From: Rubinisphaera margarita
GTDB taxonomy: Bacteria > Planctomycetota > Planctomycetia > Planctomycetales > Planctomycetaceae
Assembly: GCF_022267515.1 (NCBI RefSeq)
Contig: NZ_JAKFGB010000022.1
Coordinates: 186,001-250,000, forward strand
Direction of reading: 5' to 3'
Length of the DNA: 64,000 bases
Below, in pieces: positions 1 through 8,590 of this stretch. The translations under genes were made by a program, and so were the position numbers. Below the pieces are notes generated by a model, which saw only the letters and a program-made list of their open reading frames with translations, did no database searches and was not told the DNA's origin. Each line of letters starts with the position of its first letter. Positions within the stretch are counted from its first letter, which is position 1.

Positions 1-376
1 CGTCACCTTCTGCGGAATTGGCGAGAACGGCCACCTGGCGTTCAACGATCCGCCAGCCGACTTCGATACGCAAACGCCCTATCTGATCGTGAACCTGGAC
101 GATGCCTGCCGGAAGCAGCAGCTCGGAGAAGGCTGGTTCCCGACCTTCGACGACGTCCCGTCCCAGGCGATCAGCATGTCGATCCAGCAGATCCTCAAGT
201 CGAAGACGATCATCTGCAGCGTGCCCGATGAACGAAAATCGGTCGCCGTGCAGGGTTCGGTGGAAGGGCCGGTAACCCCGGATGTCCCCGCTTCGATCCT
301 GCAGACTCATGGCGACACGACGCTGTATCTGGATACCGAAGCCGCCCGGAAGCTGCAGTCGCATCAGCCGATGTAG
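1..376 (+). CDS. Glucosamine-6-phosphate deaminase-like protein, C-terminal part
   Basis: The frame is open from base 2, so the gene begins before the window. The visible 124 residues start with a strong match to the NagB active-site region (GIGENGHLAFNDP; the His lies in the segment that in NagB takes part in ring opening). They end with the family's C-terminal segment on release of the product. NagB converts glucosamine-6-phosphate to fructose-6-phosphate and ammonia in the cytoplasm. The N-terminal half cannot be checked, and planctomycetes carry NagB-like paralogues of uncertain substrate, so the exact substrate is inferred. The stop is TAG at 374-376. No neighbour in the window suggests an amino-sugar operon. 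Confidence 0.8.
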   Translation, partial: VTFCGIGENGHLAFNDPPADFDTQTPYLIVNLDDACRKQQLGEGWFPTFDDVPSQAISMSIQQILKSKTIICSVPDERKSVAVQGSVEGPVTPDVPASILQTHGDTTLYLDTEAARKLQSHQPM

Positions 377-537
377 CCCCGGTGAAGACTCGGTTAACTC
401 GGCCGGGAGCAACGAAGAGTTGTTGACCCGGACGAGCCCGATTCTATATCCTGACAAAGTGATCCGGACCTCCCCGCATGGGGAGAGTCCGTAGATCGGG
501 TCAGTAACAGTGTCCAGCCGCCGAAAGGCTCTCTTCA

Positions 538-873
538 ATGCAAAGCGAAAAGAGAAGATTCTGGTACGGCGTGCATCTGTTACGACAAGTCGCATACGTC
601 TTCCTGGCCTTCGCCCTGACGTTCGGAACCTCCGCCGCTGTGGCGACGGCGGCATCCCGGCTGGCTGAAGTCGAATCGCTTTCCGAAGATATCCGCGAGT
701 TCATTTCGGAATCTCGCGTGCATCGCTTTGGCCGTAGTCGGCATCATGCTACGCTTCACACCCCTTATTCCGGCCCACACGGAGGTCGCGCAGCCGCCAC
801 TCGCGGACAGGCCGCCGCGCCCCGTTCTGGCCACCGACTCGCAAACAACCTGCTCGCTCCCATTCGCTGTTAG
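538..873 (+). CDS. Small hypothetical protein with one N-terminal hydrophobic segment
   Basis: I do not recognise this 111-residue protein. It has a basic start, a hydrophobic stretch at about residues 17-40 (signal peptide or membrane anchor), a short acidic patch (EVESLSEDIREF) and then a His/Arg/Ala-rich tail without obvious fold. The ATG follows an AAAGG about 10 bases upstream. It stands alone between the deaminase-like gene and the SulP fusion. The tail composition resembles non-coding translation, so the real gene could be shorter or absent. Confidence 0.4.
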   Translation: MQSEKRRFWYGVHLLRQVAYVFLAFALTFGTSAAVATAASRLAEVESLSEDIREFISESRVHRFGRSRHHATLHTPYSGPHGGRAAATRGQAAAPRSGHRLANNLLAPIRC

Positions 874-1114
874 GAGCTGACGCTGCGCTGCGTGACCATC
901 AATCGCTGAGATCCAGAGCGGAGGAAACAAACTCCGTCTGTCGATCCACAGGATCCGAATCCAGCGGGCTGGTCGCAAATCTGTTCGGAGGGAACTCGCA
1001 GGGTCCGACCTCGAGTTCCCGGTCTGCTGCAAGGGTCGATCGAGAGTTGCCAAGCACCTCGACGATGCGCGGATTGATCCGACTCTCGTACGAATACTCC
1101 CCCAGATCTTTTGA

Positions 1115-3379
1115 ATGCTTTCCACAATGAGTCAACCATCGCTTGCCGGCTACCAGCCGTCCTACTTCCTGCGTGACTTCACTTCGGGTCTCGTGGTCTT
1201 TCTTGTCGCCCTTCCGCTCTGCCTGGGAATCGCCCTGGCCTCCGGGGCTCCTTTGTTCTCGGGACTCCTCGCCGGCTGCGTCGGCGGGCTGGTGGTCGGG
1301 GCCTTGAGCGGCTCCCACACCAGTGTCAGTGGACCGGCGGCCGGACTGACCGCCATCGTCTCCGCTCAGATCGCCACGCTCGGTTCCTTCGATGCCTTCC
1401 TGCTGGCCGTCGTGTTCGCCGGCGTCATCCAGGTGGTGCTCGGCATCCTCCGAGCTGGAGCGCTCTCGGCCTTCTTCCCCTCGAGTGTGATCAAGGGTCT
1501 GCTGGCGGCGATCGGGGTGATCCTGATCCTCAAGCAGATTCCCCACGTGCTTGGCCACGACACCGACCCGGAAGGAGAAATGTCCTTCAAGCAGCCGGAC
1601 AACCACAACACGTTCTCTGAACTGCTGACCCTCTTCGAAGGGGAGATTCATTTCGGAGCCGCAATGATCGGGATCCTCTCGGTCATCCTGCTGCTGTTCT
1701 GGGAGAACTTCAAGGTCCTCAAGAAATCCAAGATTCCAGCCGCTCTGGTCGTGGTCATCCTCGGGGTGATCGCCCAGATGTTCCTGCCACGACTAGGCGA
1801 GCAGTTCGCCGTCCGGGGCAACCACCTCGTGCAGATCCCCGTGGCCGATTCGGTCAGTCAGGTGGTGACCTTCCTCACGATGCCGGACTTCTCTCAATGG
1901 CTGAATCCGGCGATCTACCTGGCCGCCGTCACGATTGCGATCGTGGCGTCGCTCGAAACACTGCTCAATCTGGAAGCCGTCGATAAGCTCGATAAAGAGA
2001 AACGCGATTCACCCGCCAGCCGCGAACTCGTGGCTCAGGGGGTCGGCAACATGGTCGCCGGCATGATCGGCGGTCTGCCGATGACGTCCGTCATCGTGCG
2101 GAGTTCGGTGAACGTCGACGCGGGGGGCAAGACCAAACTCGCGGCGATCATTCACGGTATCTTCCTCACGACTTCGATCGTGCTGTTCCCGGTTTACCTC
2201 AACATGATTCCGCTCGCCTCTCTGGCCGCCATCCTGCTGGTCACCGGTTTCAAGCTGGCCAGTCCGAAGCTGTTTCGCGAGATGTGGAATGAAGGCCGCT
2301 ACCAGTTCGCGCCATTCATTATCACGCTGCTGGCGATTGTCTTCACTGACCTGCTGATCGGAATCATTATTGGTCTCTGCGTGGCTCTGCTGTTCATCCT
2401 CAACAGCAATCTGCGGCGTCCGATCCGGCGAACTCTGGAGACGCATCTCGACGGCCAGGTCATGCACATCGAACTGGCCAACCAGGTCAGCTTCCTCAAC
2501 AGGGCCTCGCTCGACAAGTTGTTCAACGAAGCGCAGCCGGGGTCGCATATCCTCGTCGATGCCCGCAGCACGGATTACATTGACCCGGACATCCTGAGCC
2601 TGATTCGCGACTTCAAAAATGACGTCGGTCCTTCCCGAGGCGTCACGGTGAGTACGCGAGGCTTCCGCAGGAAGTATCAGCTGCGGGACGAAATCCGATT
2701 TGCCGATTACTCCAGTCGCGAATTGCAGGATCGTGTCACCCCCGAGCAGGTGCTCGACATCCTCAAGGACGGGAACCGCCGCTTCCGAACCGGCACCCAG
2801 TTGACGCGCGACTTCAGTCGGCAGGTTGATGCGACTGCGGGCGGACAAAGTCCTCTGGCCGCCGTGCTCAGCTGCATCGATTCACGGGTGCCCGTCGAGC
2901 TCGTCTTTGACCTGGGAATCGGAGATGTCTTCAGCACCCGGGTTGCCGGCAACATTATCGGGACAAAGTCGCTGGCCAGTCTCGAGTACGCCGTCTGTGT
3001 GGCGAACGTGAAACTCGTGGTGGTTCTGGGCCACACACGGTGCGGAGCGGTGACGTCTTCGGTGCAGATGATCGGTGAGAACAAGGACATCTGCGAAGTG
3101 ACCGGATGCGCCCATCTGAACTCGATCGTCGAAGAAGTCGAGCACGCGGTCGACCGTGGCGAGTGTGCCCGGGCGGTCACGAAAACCGGCGAAGAGTTTG
3201 AAGAGTTCGTCGACACCGTCGCCGCCGACAACGCCCGACGAACTGTCGACGAGATCATCAACCGCAGTGAAGCGATCCGCAAACGGCTCGATGCCGGTCA
3301 GGTGATCGTCGTACCGGCGATGTACGACGTCCGCAGCGGGGAGATCCGCTTCCTGTCCGACGAGGCGGATTCGCAGTAA
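1115..3379 (+). CDS. SulP-family anion transporter fused to a beta-carbonic anhydrase
   Basis: This 754-residue protein joins two domains. Residues ~15-430 form a SulP/SLC26 transporter with about ten to twelve hydrophobic segments and the family-like stretch SGPAAGLTAIV. Residues ~430-530 are a STAS-like linker region. Residues ~545-750 are a beta-class carbonic anhydrase: the zinc site is visible as CIDSRVP (Cys and the Asp-Arg dyad) and GHTRCGAV (His and Cys). SulP proteins of this type are proposed to carry bicarbonate or sulfate. A tethered anhydrase would interconvert CO2 and bicarbonate at the inner membrane face. Start alternatives are ATG 1115 and ATG 1127; no strong ribosome site separates them. 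A rho-independent terminator follows at 3406. Family assignment is firm; the substrate is inferred. Confidence 0.9.
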   Translation: MLSTMSQPSLAGYQPSYFLRDFTSGLVVFLVALPLCLGIALASGAPLFSGLLAGCVGGLVVGALSGSHTSVSGPAAGLTAIVSAQIATLGSFDAFLLAVVFAGVIQVVLGILRAGALSAFFPSSVIKGLLAAIGVILILKQIPHVLGHDTDPEGEMSFKQPDNHNTFSELLTLFEGEIHFGAAMIGILSVILLLFWENFKVLKKSKIPAALVVVILGVIAQMFLPRLGEQFAVRGNHLVQIPVADSVSQVVTFLTMPDFSQWLNPAIYLAAVTIAIVASLETLLNLEAVDKLDKEKRDSPASRELVAQGVGNMVAGMIGGLPMTSVIVRSSVNVDAGGKTKLAAIIHGIFLTTSIVLFPVYLNMIPLASLAAILLVTGFKLASPKLFREMWNEGRYQFAPFIITLLAIVFTDLLIGIIIGLCVALLFILNSNLRRPIRRTLETHLDGQVMHIELANQVSFLNRASLDKLFNEAQPGSHILVDARSTDYIDPDILSLIRDFKNDVGPSRGVTVSTRGFRRKYQLRDEIRFADYSSRELQDRVTPEQVLDILKDGNRRFRTGTQLTRDFSRQVDATAGGQSPLAAVLSCIDSRVPVELVFDLGIGDVFSTRVAGNIIGTKSLASLEYAVCVANVKLVVVLGHTRCGAVTSSVQMIGENKDICEVTGCAHLNSIVEEVEHAVDRGECARAVTKTGEEFEEFVDTVAADNARRTVDEIINRSEAIRKRLDAGQVIVVPAMYDVRSGEIRFLSDEADSQ

Positions 3380-3405
3380 CAAGTCGCCTGATCCTGGGCG
3401 AACCG

Positions 3406-3440
3406 AAGGCCATCGTCAGTTCTCTGACGATGGCCTTTTT
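3406..3440 (+). terminator. Rho-independent terminator after the SulP-anhydrase gene
   Basis: A perfect stem of about 13 bp (AAGGCCATCGTCAG pairing with CTGACGATGGCCTT) with a short TTCT loop runs straight into a T-tract. It lies 27 bases after the stop codon of the SulP fusion and separates it from parB. Confidence 0.85.
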
Positions 3441-3458
3441 CTGTAGCCAGAGGCTGGC

Positions 3459-3474
3459 GGTTTCACGTGAAACC
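3459..3474. promoter_or_regulatory. parS site 1
   Basis: The sequence GGTTTCACGTGAAACC is a perfect 16-bp palindrome with the invariant core TTTCACGTGAAA of bacterial parS, the DNA site on which ParB/Spo0J loads. It lies about 200 bp upstream of parB. Confidence 0.9.
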
Positions 3475-3505
3475 GACGTGGCGCTGTCATGCTTCTCTGA
3501 GGACT

Positions 3506-3521
3506 TGTTCCACGTGAAACA
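3506..3521. promoter_or_regulatory. parS site 2
   Basis: The sequence TGTTCCACGTGAAACA matches the Bacillus-type parS consensus TGTTNCACGTGAAACA exactly. It is 47 bp from site 1 and 150 bp before the parB start, so ParB bound here could also influence transcription of its own gene. Confidence 0.92.
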
Positions 3522-3655
3522 CGCGACCGATTGTCAACATGACAATCGGCGGACTGCTCTTGCCCGGTTTGGGGAGGCGGTTTAGATTTCCGCCACTCCG
3601 ACTTTCGAGTCGCTCGCCAGTCATTCCAATCCGTTTCTTGCGGCAGGTTTCAGTG

Positions 3656-4705
3656 ATGGATCACGAACATAACGCACACGACAATCAGAATCAGGACGCT
3701 CAGCCGTCCCTCGAACAGCAGCACGACGGGGCTCAGGACCACTTGAGTGAGGAAACTCCGCAGGTCGTCCCGAAGCGTCGACTCGGCCGTGGTCTCGATG
3801 CTCTCCTCGGAGGGGGAGGACCAGCTCATGAGCCGTACTCCGAATCGACCAACTCGGGCGGTGAAACCACCGAACGTGCCGAAGGCGACGTTCTCGTCGA
3901 GCTGGCCATGGACCGCATTCAGCGGAACCCGAACCAGCCGCGAAAGAACTTCGAGAAGGCCGGCATCGATGAACTCGCCGAGAGTATCAGCAGGCACGGG
4001 GTCCTCCAGCCGGTTCTGGTTCGCGAGTATGGCGACCACTACGAATTGATCGCCGGGGAACGCCGCTGGCTGGCCGCTCGTCAGGCCGGACTGACGATCA
4101 TCCCCTGCCGCGTGGTCGACGTCATCGACAAGACCGCCTGCGAGTTCTCCTTCGAAGAGAACCTGAAGCGGAAAGATCTCGGCGATCTCGAAAAGGCCCA
4201 GGCCTTCCGTGACTACATCGATCACTACGACAGCTCCGTCGAAGAGCTGGCCAGGCAGTTGAGCATGAGCCGCCCGGCGGTTGCCAACACGATCCGCCTG
4301 CTCGACCTGCCGGTGCCGATCAAGAACGCTCTTCAGGACCAGAAGCTGACCGCCGGCCATGCCCGGGCTCTGCTCAGCCTGAAGGAAGAAGCTCAGCAGC
4401 TCGAATTGGCCGACCGCGTCGTCAAGGAGCAGCTGTCGGTTCGTAAGACCGAAGCCGCGGTGAAGGAACTGAGCGGCAAGGCCGACACGATTCCAATGAC
4501 GCCGCCGGAAGACAAGCCCGCCAAGCCCGAGCTCAACAACCATCTGCAGTCGATCCAGGATCAACTCCGCGACACGCTCGGCGTGAAGGTCGAACTGAAA
4601 CTCAAGACGGCTGAATCGGGACAGGTCGTTCTGCACTTCGCCAACCAGAACGATTTCGACCGCATCGTCGAGTCGCTGCAGTCGGTGCAGTCGCGAGCCG
4701 CGTGA
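3656..4705 (+). CDS. parB: Chromosome partitioning protein ParB
   Basis: A 349-residue ParB. ParB binds parS, spreads along DNA using CTP and with ParA segregates the newly copied origin; it also loads SMC. An N-terminal LGRGLDALL motif (residues ~43-51) is typical of chromosomal ParB. The arginine-rich box GERRWLAA (~134-141) is the CTP-binding/spreading motif. A helix-turn-helix (around LSMSRPAVANTIRLL) and a C-terminal dimerisation region follow. I chose ATG 3656; the frame extends to 3539, but residues before 3656 look unlike ParB. Two parS sites lie just upstream and a third at 7808. No parA is adjacent, which is unusual because parA and parB commonly pair. A terminator follows at 4768. 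Confidence 0.95.
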   Translation: MDHEHNAHDNQNQDAQPSLEQQHDGAQDHLSEETPQVVPKRRLGRGLDALLGGGGPAHEPYSESTNSGGETTERAEGDVLVELAMDRIQRNPNQPRKNFEKAGIDELAESISRHGVLQPVLVREYGDHYELIAGERRWLAARQAGLTIIPCRVVDVIDKTACEFSFEENLKRKDLGDLEKAQAFRDYIDHYDSSVEELARQLSMSRPAVANTIRLLDLPVPIKNALQDQKLTAGHARALLSLKEEAQQLELADRVVKEQLSVRKTEAAVKELSGKADTIPMTPPEDKPAKPELNNHLQSIQDQLRDTLGVKVELKLKTAESGQVVLHFANQNDFDRIVESLQSVQSRAA

Positions 4706-4767
4706 TCTCAGAATGAGGGGGTGGTGCCACAAAACCACTCCTCTATAATCAAAAGAGGCGATGAAGG

Positions 4768-4796
4768 AACCCGGGTGTTTTCACCCGGGTTTTTTC
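4768..4796 (+). terminator. Rho-independent terminator after parB
   Basis: AACCCGGGTG and CACCCGGGTT form a perfect 10-bp stem around a TTTT loop and are followed by a T-tract. It sits about 60 bases after the parB stop. Confidence 0.9.
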
Positions 4797-4835
4797 GTGC
4801 CCTCGTGATCACTGGCCCCCGAACAAGGAAGAGAC

Positions 4836-5693
4836 ATGTCCAATCCGCTTCGAGGAACACTGCGCCCCGCCATCGATTTCCTCGACCGGATCGCCCAGCC
4901 GCTCGTGCTCTACAGCGTCTTCATGCTCGCCCTCGAGTGCCACCTCTATCCCCTCGACGACAGCCTCGACAGTCACCCGTTTTTCCTCTGGTCCGAACGC
5001 TGCGTCGCCTTGATCTTCACCGTCGAGTACGTGCTCCGCTGGATGCGAAATTCCGGCCGCGGGTACTATCCTCTGACCACGTTCGGCATCATTGATCTCG
5101 TCTCCATTCTCCCCTTCTGGATCGGATTCATCCCGGCCGTTGATCCGTACCTGCGCCAAATCCGCACCCTCCGCGTGCTGCGGATGCTCAAGTTCTTCCG
5201 GTACAACCGGGGACTGCAGGTGATGACGCTCGGCTTCTACCGGGCCTACTTCAACCTTCGACCGCTCCTGTTCACAGCCGCAATGATCATCCTGCTGACG
5301 ATGTTCGCCCTCTACGAAGTGGAAGGCCCCGAGCAGGAAGAGTTCCGCAATCTGTTCACGACGCTCTGGTTTCTGGAAGTGACCGGAACCACGGTCGGCT
5401 ACGGCGACATCTCTCCGGCAACGACCGCCGGCAAGGCGATAGTGATGATCTACATGATCGCCGGCCTGGCCATTTTCATGGCCTGCTTCAGCGCGATCAC
5501 CTCGGCTTTCGATGAGGTCTTCGAGAAGGCCGAAGACCCGGATTTCGATCCCCTCGACCACTTCCCGAAAATCCGCCGCCAGCAACTCCACATCTTCGAA
5601 CGCCACAAGGACGTCGGCACCACCGCCGCCGAAGACGAGGCAGCCAAAGAGGATGAAACGAAGCAGGAATCGAACCCCGCCGGAACGCAGTGA
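4836..5693 (+). CDS. Voltage-gated potassium channel (Kv-type, six transmembrane segments)
   Basis: A 285-residue ion channel. Hydrophobic segments S1-S4 span roughly residues 20-125. The S4 segment carries regularly spaced arginines (RQIRTLRVLRMLKFFR, ~108-123), the voltage sensor. After S5 the pore loop holds the K+ selectivity filter TTVGYGD (185-191), followed by S6 (~200-222). The cytoplasmic tail (~230-285) is rich in Asp, Glu and Lys with no recognised RCK or cyclic-nucleotide domain. It would pass K+ through the inner membrane. The ATG is preceded by GGAAGAG at a good distance. The gene lies alone between the parB terminator and an antitoxin-like gene. Confidence 0.93.
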   Translation: MSNPLRGTLRPAIDFLDRIAQPLVLYSVFMLALECHLYPLDDSLDSHPFFLWSERCVALIFTVEYVLRWMRNSGRGYYPLTTFGIIDLVSILPFWIGFIPAVDPYLRQIRTLRVLRMLKFFRYNRGLQVMTLGFYRAYFNLRPLLFTAAMIILLTMFALYEVEGPEQEEFRNLFTTLWFLEVTGTTVGYGDISPATTAGKAIVMIYMIAGLAIFMACFSAITSAFDEVFEKAEDPDFDPLDHFPKIRRQQLHIFERHKDVGTTAAEDEAAKEDETKQESNPAGTQ

Positions 5694-5851
5694 GGACCGG
5701 CGAACCGGACGACGCGGGACCGGGACAGCGGATCCGAATCGCGGAAAACTTCTTGGCGACTCACCGATGAGCAAGTAGCATAAAGTTCGACAACGTGCGG
5801 TGCCTCCCCCGGCTCGCAAACCCCTTGGGTCGAATTGACTGAGAGGATGAG

Positions 5852-6139
5852 ATGCCCGATTTCGATTCTGTGCTGACCGATGCTTCGCAGCTGTCCGTCG
5901 AAGATCAGCTTCGACTGATCGAGGCGCTCGCGTCCTCGACGCCCGAGGACCAGCCGCCTCCGTTGACGAACGAATGGATCGAAGAAATCGGGCAGAGGCG
6001 CCGCGAGATTGAAGCCGGCTCAGTGAGCACGGAAGAGTGGTCAACCATCCGAGCCAGACTCTTCGCAAAGCACGGCGTTCGGGATGAGCGAACTTCTGGC
6101 GAGGGCGCTCGAGGCCCGATTCTTAATGCCCGCGATTGA
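5852..6139 (+). CDS. Putative addiction-module antitoxin (TIGR02574-like)
   Basis: A 95-residue protein whose first ~75 residues fit the small 'addiction module component' family: QLSVEDQLRLIEALASS, then a proline-rich turn, then EWIEEIGQRRREIEAGSVST and EEWSTIRARLF. Such proteins normally neutralise a RelE/ParE-type toxin encoded just downstream and repress their own promoter. Here the last ~20 residues (from about DERTSG) look unrelated, as if the natural stop had been lost, and the following frame is not an intact toxin. The ATG has an AGAGG-type ribosome site. It is likely an antitoxin orphaned by toxin decay. Confidence 0.7.
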   Translation: MPDFDSVLTDASQLSVEDQLRLIEALASSTPEDQPPPLTNEWIEEIGQRRREIEAGSVSTEEWSTIRARLFAKHGVRDERTSGEGARGPILNARD

Positions 6140-6287
6140 GGGAACCGTTCTGGGTGAGTCTCCGGGAGGACGATGTCGTGAGGCTGATTCTGGCAGCGTA
6201 ATCGTCGCATTTTCGCCATCTGAGCGACACAAGCACTCAACGCGCAGGAGAATCACTACCGCATTCGTCCCGCTCTTTAGAGAGTAA
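6084..6287 (+). pseudogene. Possible relic of a RelE/ParE-type toxin gene
   Basis: A 67-codon frame overlaps the end of the antitoxin-like gene in the manner of type II toxin-antitoxin pairs. It is shorter than RelE/ParE toxins (about 90-100 residues). Only its second half (GSVIVAFSPSERHKHSTRRR) vaguely resembles the last strand and basic tail of such toxins. An internal deletion or frameshift would explain this. The assignment rests mainly on position; the frame may simply be non-coding. Confidence 0.25.
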
Positions 6288-6527
6288 ATCAACCTGTGAG
6301 TGTAACCGGCTGATTTCTCGTTTCAGTCCAACCCAGAGCGTGATTGCACACAAGCCAAAGAAGACCATGGCTCCCGTCACCATGTTGATCTTCTCAACGG
6401 TGGGATCAGTAATTGCCCAGCTACCGAGAAGGGCGATGCCCCCGAGAATTAAAAAAATGGGGCCAGTAAAACGAACAACCTTCCGTGGCCATTCGCTTTC
6501 CTGCGCAGGCTCATGAGAATCTGCCAT
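6237..6527 (-). CDS. Small membrane protein with two transmembrane segments
   Basis: A 96-residue protein starting at ATG 6527, which is preceded on its strand by GGGAG at five bases. The frame is open upstream to 6557, but the ribosome site favours 6527. It has a polar N-terminus rich in Glu and Ser, two hydrophobic segments (residues ~20-40 and ~50-70), and a charged, possibly coiled-coil C-terminus (LKREISRLHSQVDLLSKERDE). I recognise no family. It is convergent with, and slightly overlaps, the toxin-relic frame. Confidence 0.55.
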   Translation of the reverse strand: MADSHEPAQESEWPRKVVRFTGPIFLILGGIALLGSWAITDPTVEKINMVTGAMVFFGLCAITLWVGLKREISRLHSQVDLLSKERDECGSDSPAR

Positions 6528-6748
6528 GTTGTCTCCCAGGCTATTGCCGTTAAACACAAGAGTCTTGTTCTCTAATCCAGGTTGTGTCAGATTCTAGCAA
6601 ATAGAGCGTGCGATCTCAGCAGGTAAGGTCCGTTTGAACCACGTCAACGCCGTGCCGACCAACCCCTTACCCAAATACCAGACGCTTCCCCCTGGAAACA
6701 GGACGTTGATTGAACTGGGTGAAGCAGGCAAGAAGCGTGCGATTCCAA

Positions 6749-6786
6749 GCAAAAAGCCCACCGCCAAAAACGACGATGGGCTTGTT
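6749..6786 (-). terminator. Terminator downstream of tRNA-Pro
   Basis: Read on the minus strand, AAGCCCATCG pairs imperfectly with CGGTGGGCTT around a T-rich loop and is followed by a run of Ts. It lies 12 bases beyond the 3' end of the tRNA. Confidence 0.75.
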
Positions 6787-6795
6787 TCGAAAGAT

Positions 6796-6872
<77 letters not shown>

Positions 6873-6954
6873 AGGCGTTGGCGGATTCTAGGAACTTGCG
6901 AGTTGGCGGTCAATCGGTTTTCGGGAAGGAGTTTGACTTTCCCACACCGACCAG

Positions 6955-6987
<33 letters not shown>

Positions 6988-7039
6988 TTCGATCAATGAG
7001 GCGAGTTCTATTCGAGGCGGCAGAGTCGAGGCACGGTGC

Positions 7040-7465
7040 TCAGATCTCTGCCCTCGTCTTCAGAAACTTGAAGTACTTGGGATCCTCGTCGTCGAAAATC
7101 TCCTGACCTGCTCCCATGAACGCACGCATCAGTTCATCCGCAGCTGCATCCGATTTCCCCAGCTCCAATCGACATTGCCCCAATCTCAAATGGACAAACG
7201 GATTCCCGACTCCTCCCGGACACTGAACGGCAAGCTCCAGGCATTCCGCAGCATGGGCGAATTCCTCGGAGTTGAAGTATGCATCTCCCATCGAACTGTA
7301 GAGGAACACACCAGCTTCCCAATTCGTTGCAGGGGGCGGGATTAGTTTCAATGCCGCTGAGTAGCGATCGAGTGCCGTGGAGAACTTACCCTGGTCCATC
7401 AACTCATTTCCGCGCAAACAGAGTGCGTCGATCTTTGCCCATGTCTTATCGCTGAGTTCTGGCAT
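7040..7465 (-). CDS. Tetratricopeptide-repeat protein of unknown partner
   Basis: A 141-residue all-helical protein. I chose ATG 7465 because GGAGAGG lies just upstream; the 65 extra upstream codons run through repeat R1 and look non-coding. Three TPR-like helical pairs are visible: WAKIDALCLRGNELMDQGKF with ALDRYSAALKLI, then VFLYSSMGDAYFNSEEFAHA with AECLELAVQC, then FVHLRLGQCRLELGKSDAA with ADELMRAFMGAG. The end (EDPKYFKFLKTR) recurs in small stand-alone TPR proteins, some of which sit beside polymorphic toxins. No toxin is seen here. It probably binds a protein partner in the cytoplasm. Confidence 0.75.
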   Translation of the reverse strand: MPELSDKTWAKIDALCLRGNELMDQGKFSTALDRYSAALKLIPPPATNWEAGVFLYSSMGDAYFNSEEFAHAAECLELAVQCPGGVGNPFVHLRLGQCRLELGKSDAAADELMRAFMGAGQEIFDDEDPKYFKFLKTRAEI

Positions 7466-7526
7466 TCGGCCTCTCCGGCGAGCTTTGTGTACTTCCGCAA
7501 CGATCCTACGCCGCACCCTGCGGTGT

Positions 7527-7549
7527 GGACAAGCCAGCAGTGGCACCCA
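7527..7549 (-). repeat. Dispersed hairpin repeat R1, copy 2 (reverse)
   Basis: AAGCCAGCAGTGGCACCC is the reverse complement of the left part of copies 1 and 3. The right arm is degenerate. It lies directly upstream of the TPR gene and probably covers part of its 5' leader. Confidence 0.6.
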
Positions 7550-7717
7550 TGTTCGTTGCTTGCAGCACACGTCTCTCGGCCCTTCACATTTCTCCCAAAT
7601 CCAATTTGACCCACCCGGAATGCGACCTATCTTTTGGTACGTCCTCACGGGGACAGACAATCTGAAAACACGAACGTTCGGGGGGCATTCCCCGGATGTG
7701 CGCTATCGGCGCGGCAG

Positions 7718-7751
<34 letters not shown>

Positions 7752-7807
7752 CGTTTTTCTTTTCCGGACTCGCCGCCACCGCTTGACCTGACGGCGAAAT
7801 CGATCAC

Positions 7808-7823
7808 AGTTTCACGTGAAACC
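7808..7823. promoter_or_regulatory. parS site 3
   Basis: AGTTTCACGTGAAACC contains the 14-bp palindrome GTTTCACGTGAAAC and differs from site 1 only at the outer edge. It lies 33 bp upstream of nadD and 4.3 kb from the other two sites. Confidence 0.88.
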
Positions 7824-7855
7824 CTGTTTGAATCGATTGCCGAAAGTCCGTCCGC

Positions 7856-8461
7856 ATGCGTATGGGAATCCTTGGCGGGACCTTTGATCCCGTTCATTTC
7901 GCTCACCTGATCCTCGCCGAAACCTGCCGCGAAGCCTGTCAGCTCGACCAGGTTCGGTTCGTGCCGAATCACTGTTCGCCGCACAAACAGGACGACCAGC
8001 CGACGTCGGCCAAGCAGCGACAGGCGATGCTCGAACTCGCCGCCGCCGGAATTCCGGAGTTTGTGGTCGACCCGCGGGAGCTCAAAAAAGCCGAGGTCTG
8101 CTACACCGTCGACACGCTTGCCGAGATGAAATCGGAGTTCCCGGACGCCGAATTGTTCTTCCTGATTGGAGCCGATTCGCTCCGCGATTTCCCGACCTGG
8201 CGGCAGCCGGAACGCATTGCCGAACTGGCCACCATCGTCGCCGTGAACCGTGGAAATACCCCGGAAGGCGAACTCCAGGCGATGCTCGACGGCCTGCCCG
8301 AGCCCCTTCGGGAGCGAGTTCAGCTGGTCGAAATGCCCGGAATTGGCATCTCGGCGACGGCTCTCCGGGAGCGGGTTCAGCAGAATCTCTCAATCCGATT
8401 CCTTACACCGCGGCCCGTGGAGCGGTATATTCTTGAGAATGGACTGTATCGGGCGAACTGA
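7856..8461 (+). CDS. nadD: Nicotinate-nucleotide adenylyltransferase
   Basis: A 201-residue NadD, which joins nicotinate mononucleotide to ATP to make deamido-NAD in NAD biosynthesis. The nucleotidyltransferase motif GGTFDPVHFAH (residues 7-17) and the C-terminal ISATALRERV, which contacts ATP, are intact. So is the family region FLIGADSLRDFPTW. Length is normal. ATG 7856 and ATG 7862 are both possible starts; the family usually begins with the latter type (MGILGG). The nearest feature upstream is parS site 3; no obvious operon partner follows. Confidence 0.95.
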   Translation: MRMGILGGTFDPVHFAHLILAETCREACQLDQVRFVPNHCSPHKQDDQPTSAKQRQAMLELAAAGIPEFVVDPRELKKAEVCYTVDTLAEMKSEFPDAELFFLIGADSLRDFPTWRQPERIAELATIVAVNRGNTPEGELQAMLDGLPEPLRERVQLVEMPGIGISATALRERVQQNLSIRFLTPRPVERYILENGLYRAN

Positions 8462-8590
8462 ATTTCGCGCCCGAACCCCGCGAGGATGGCCTCCGCTGGC
8501 CCGCCCCGTTGTGCGATCAAGACAGCCGCTCCGGCAGAAATTTGCATTCCGGCGGCTCAAAGAAACCACTGAAAGAAGTTGAGGAAAACC

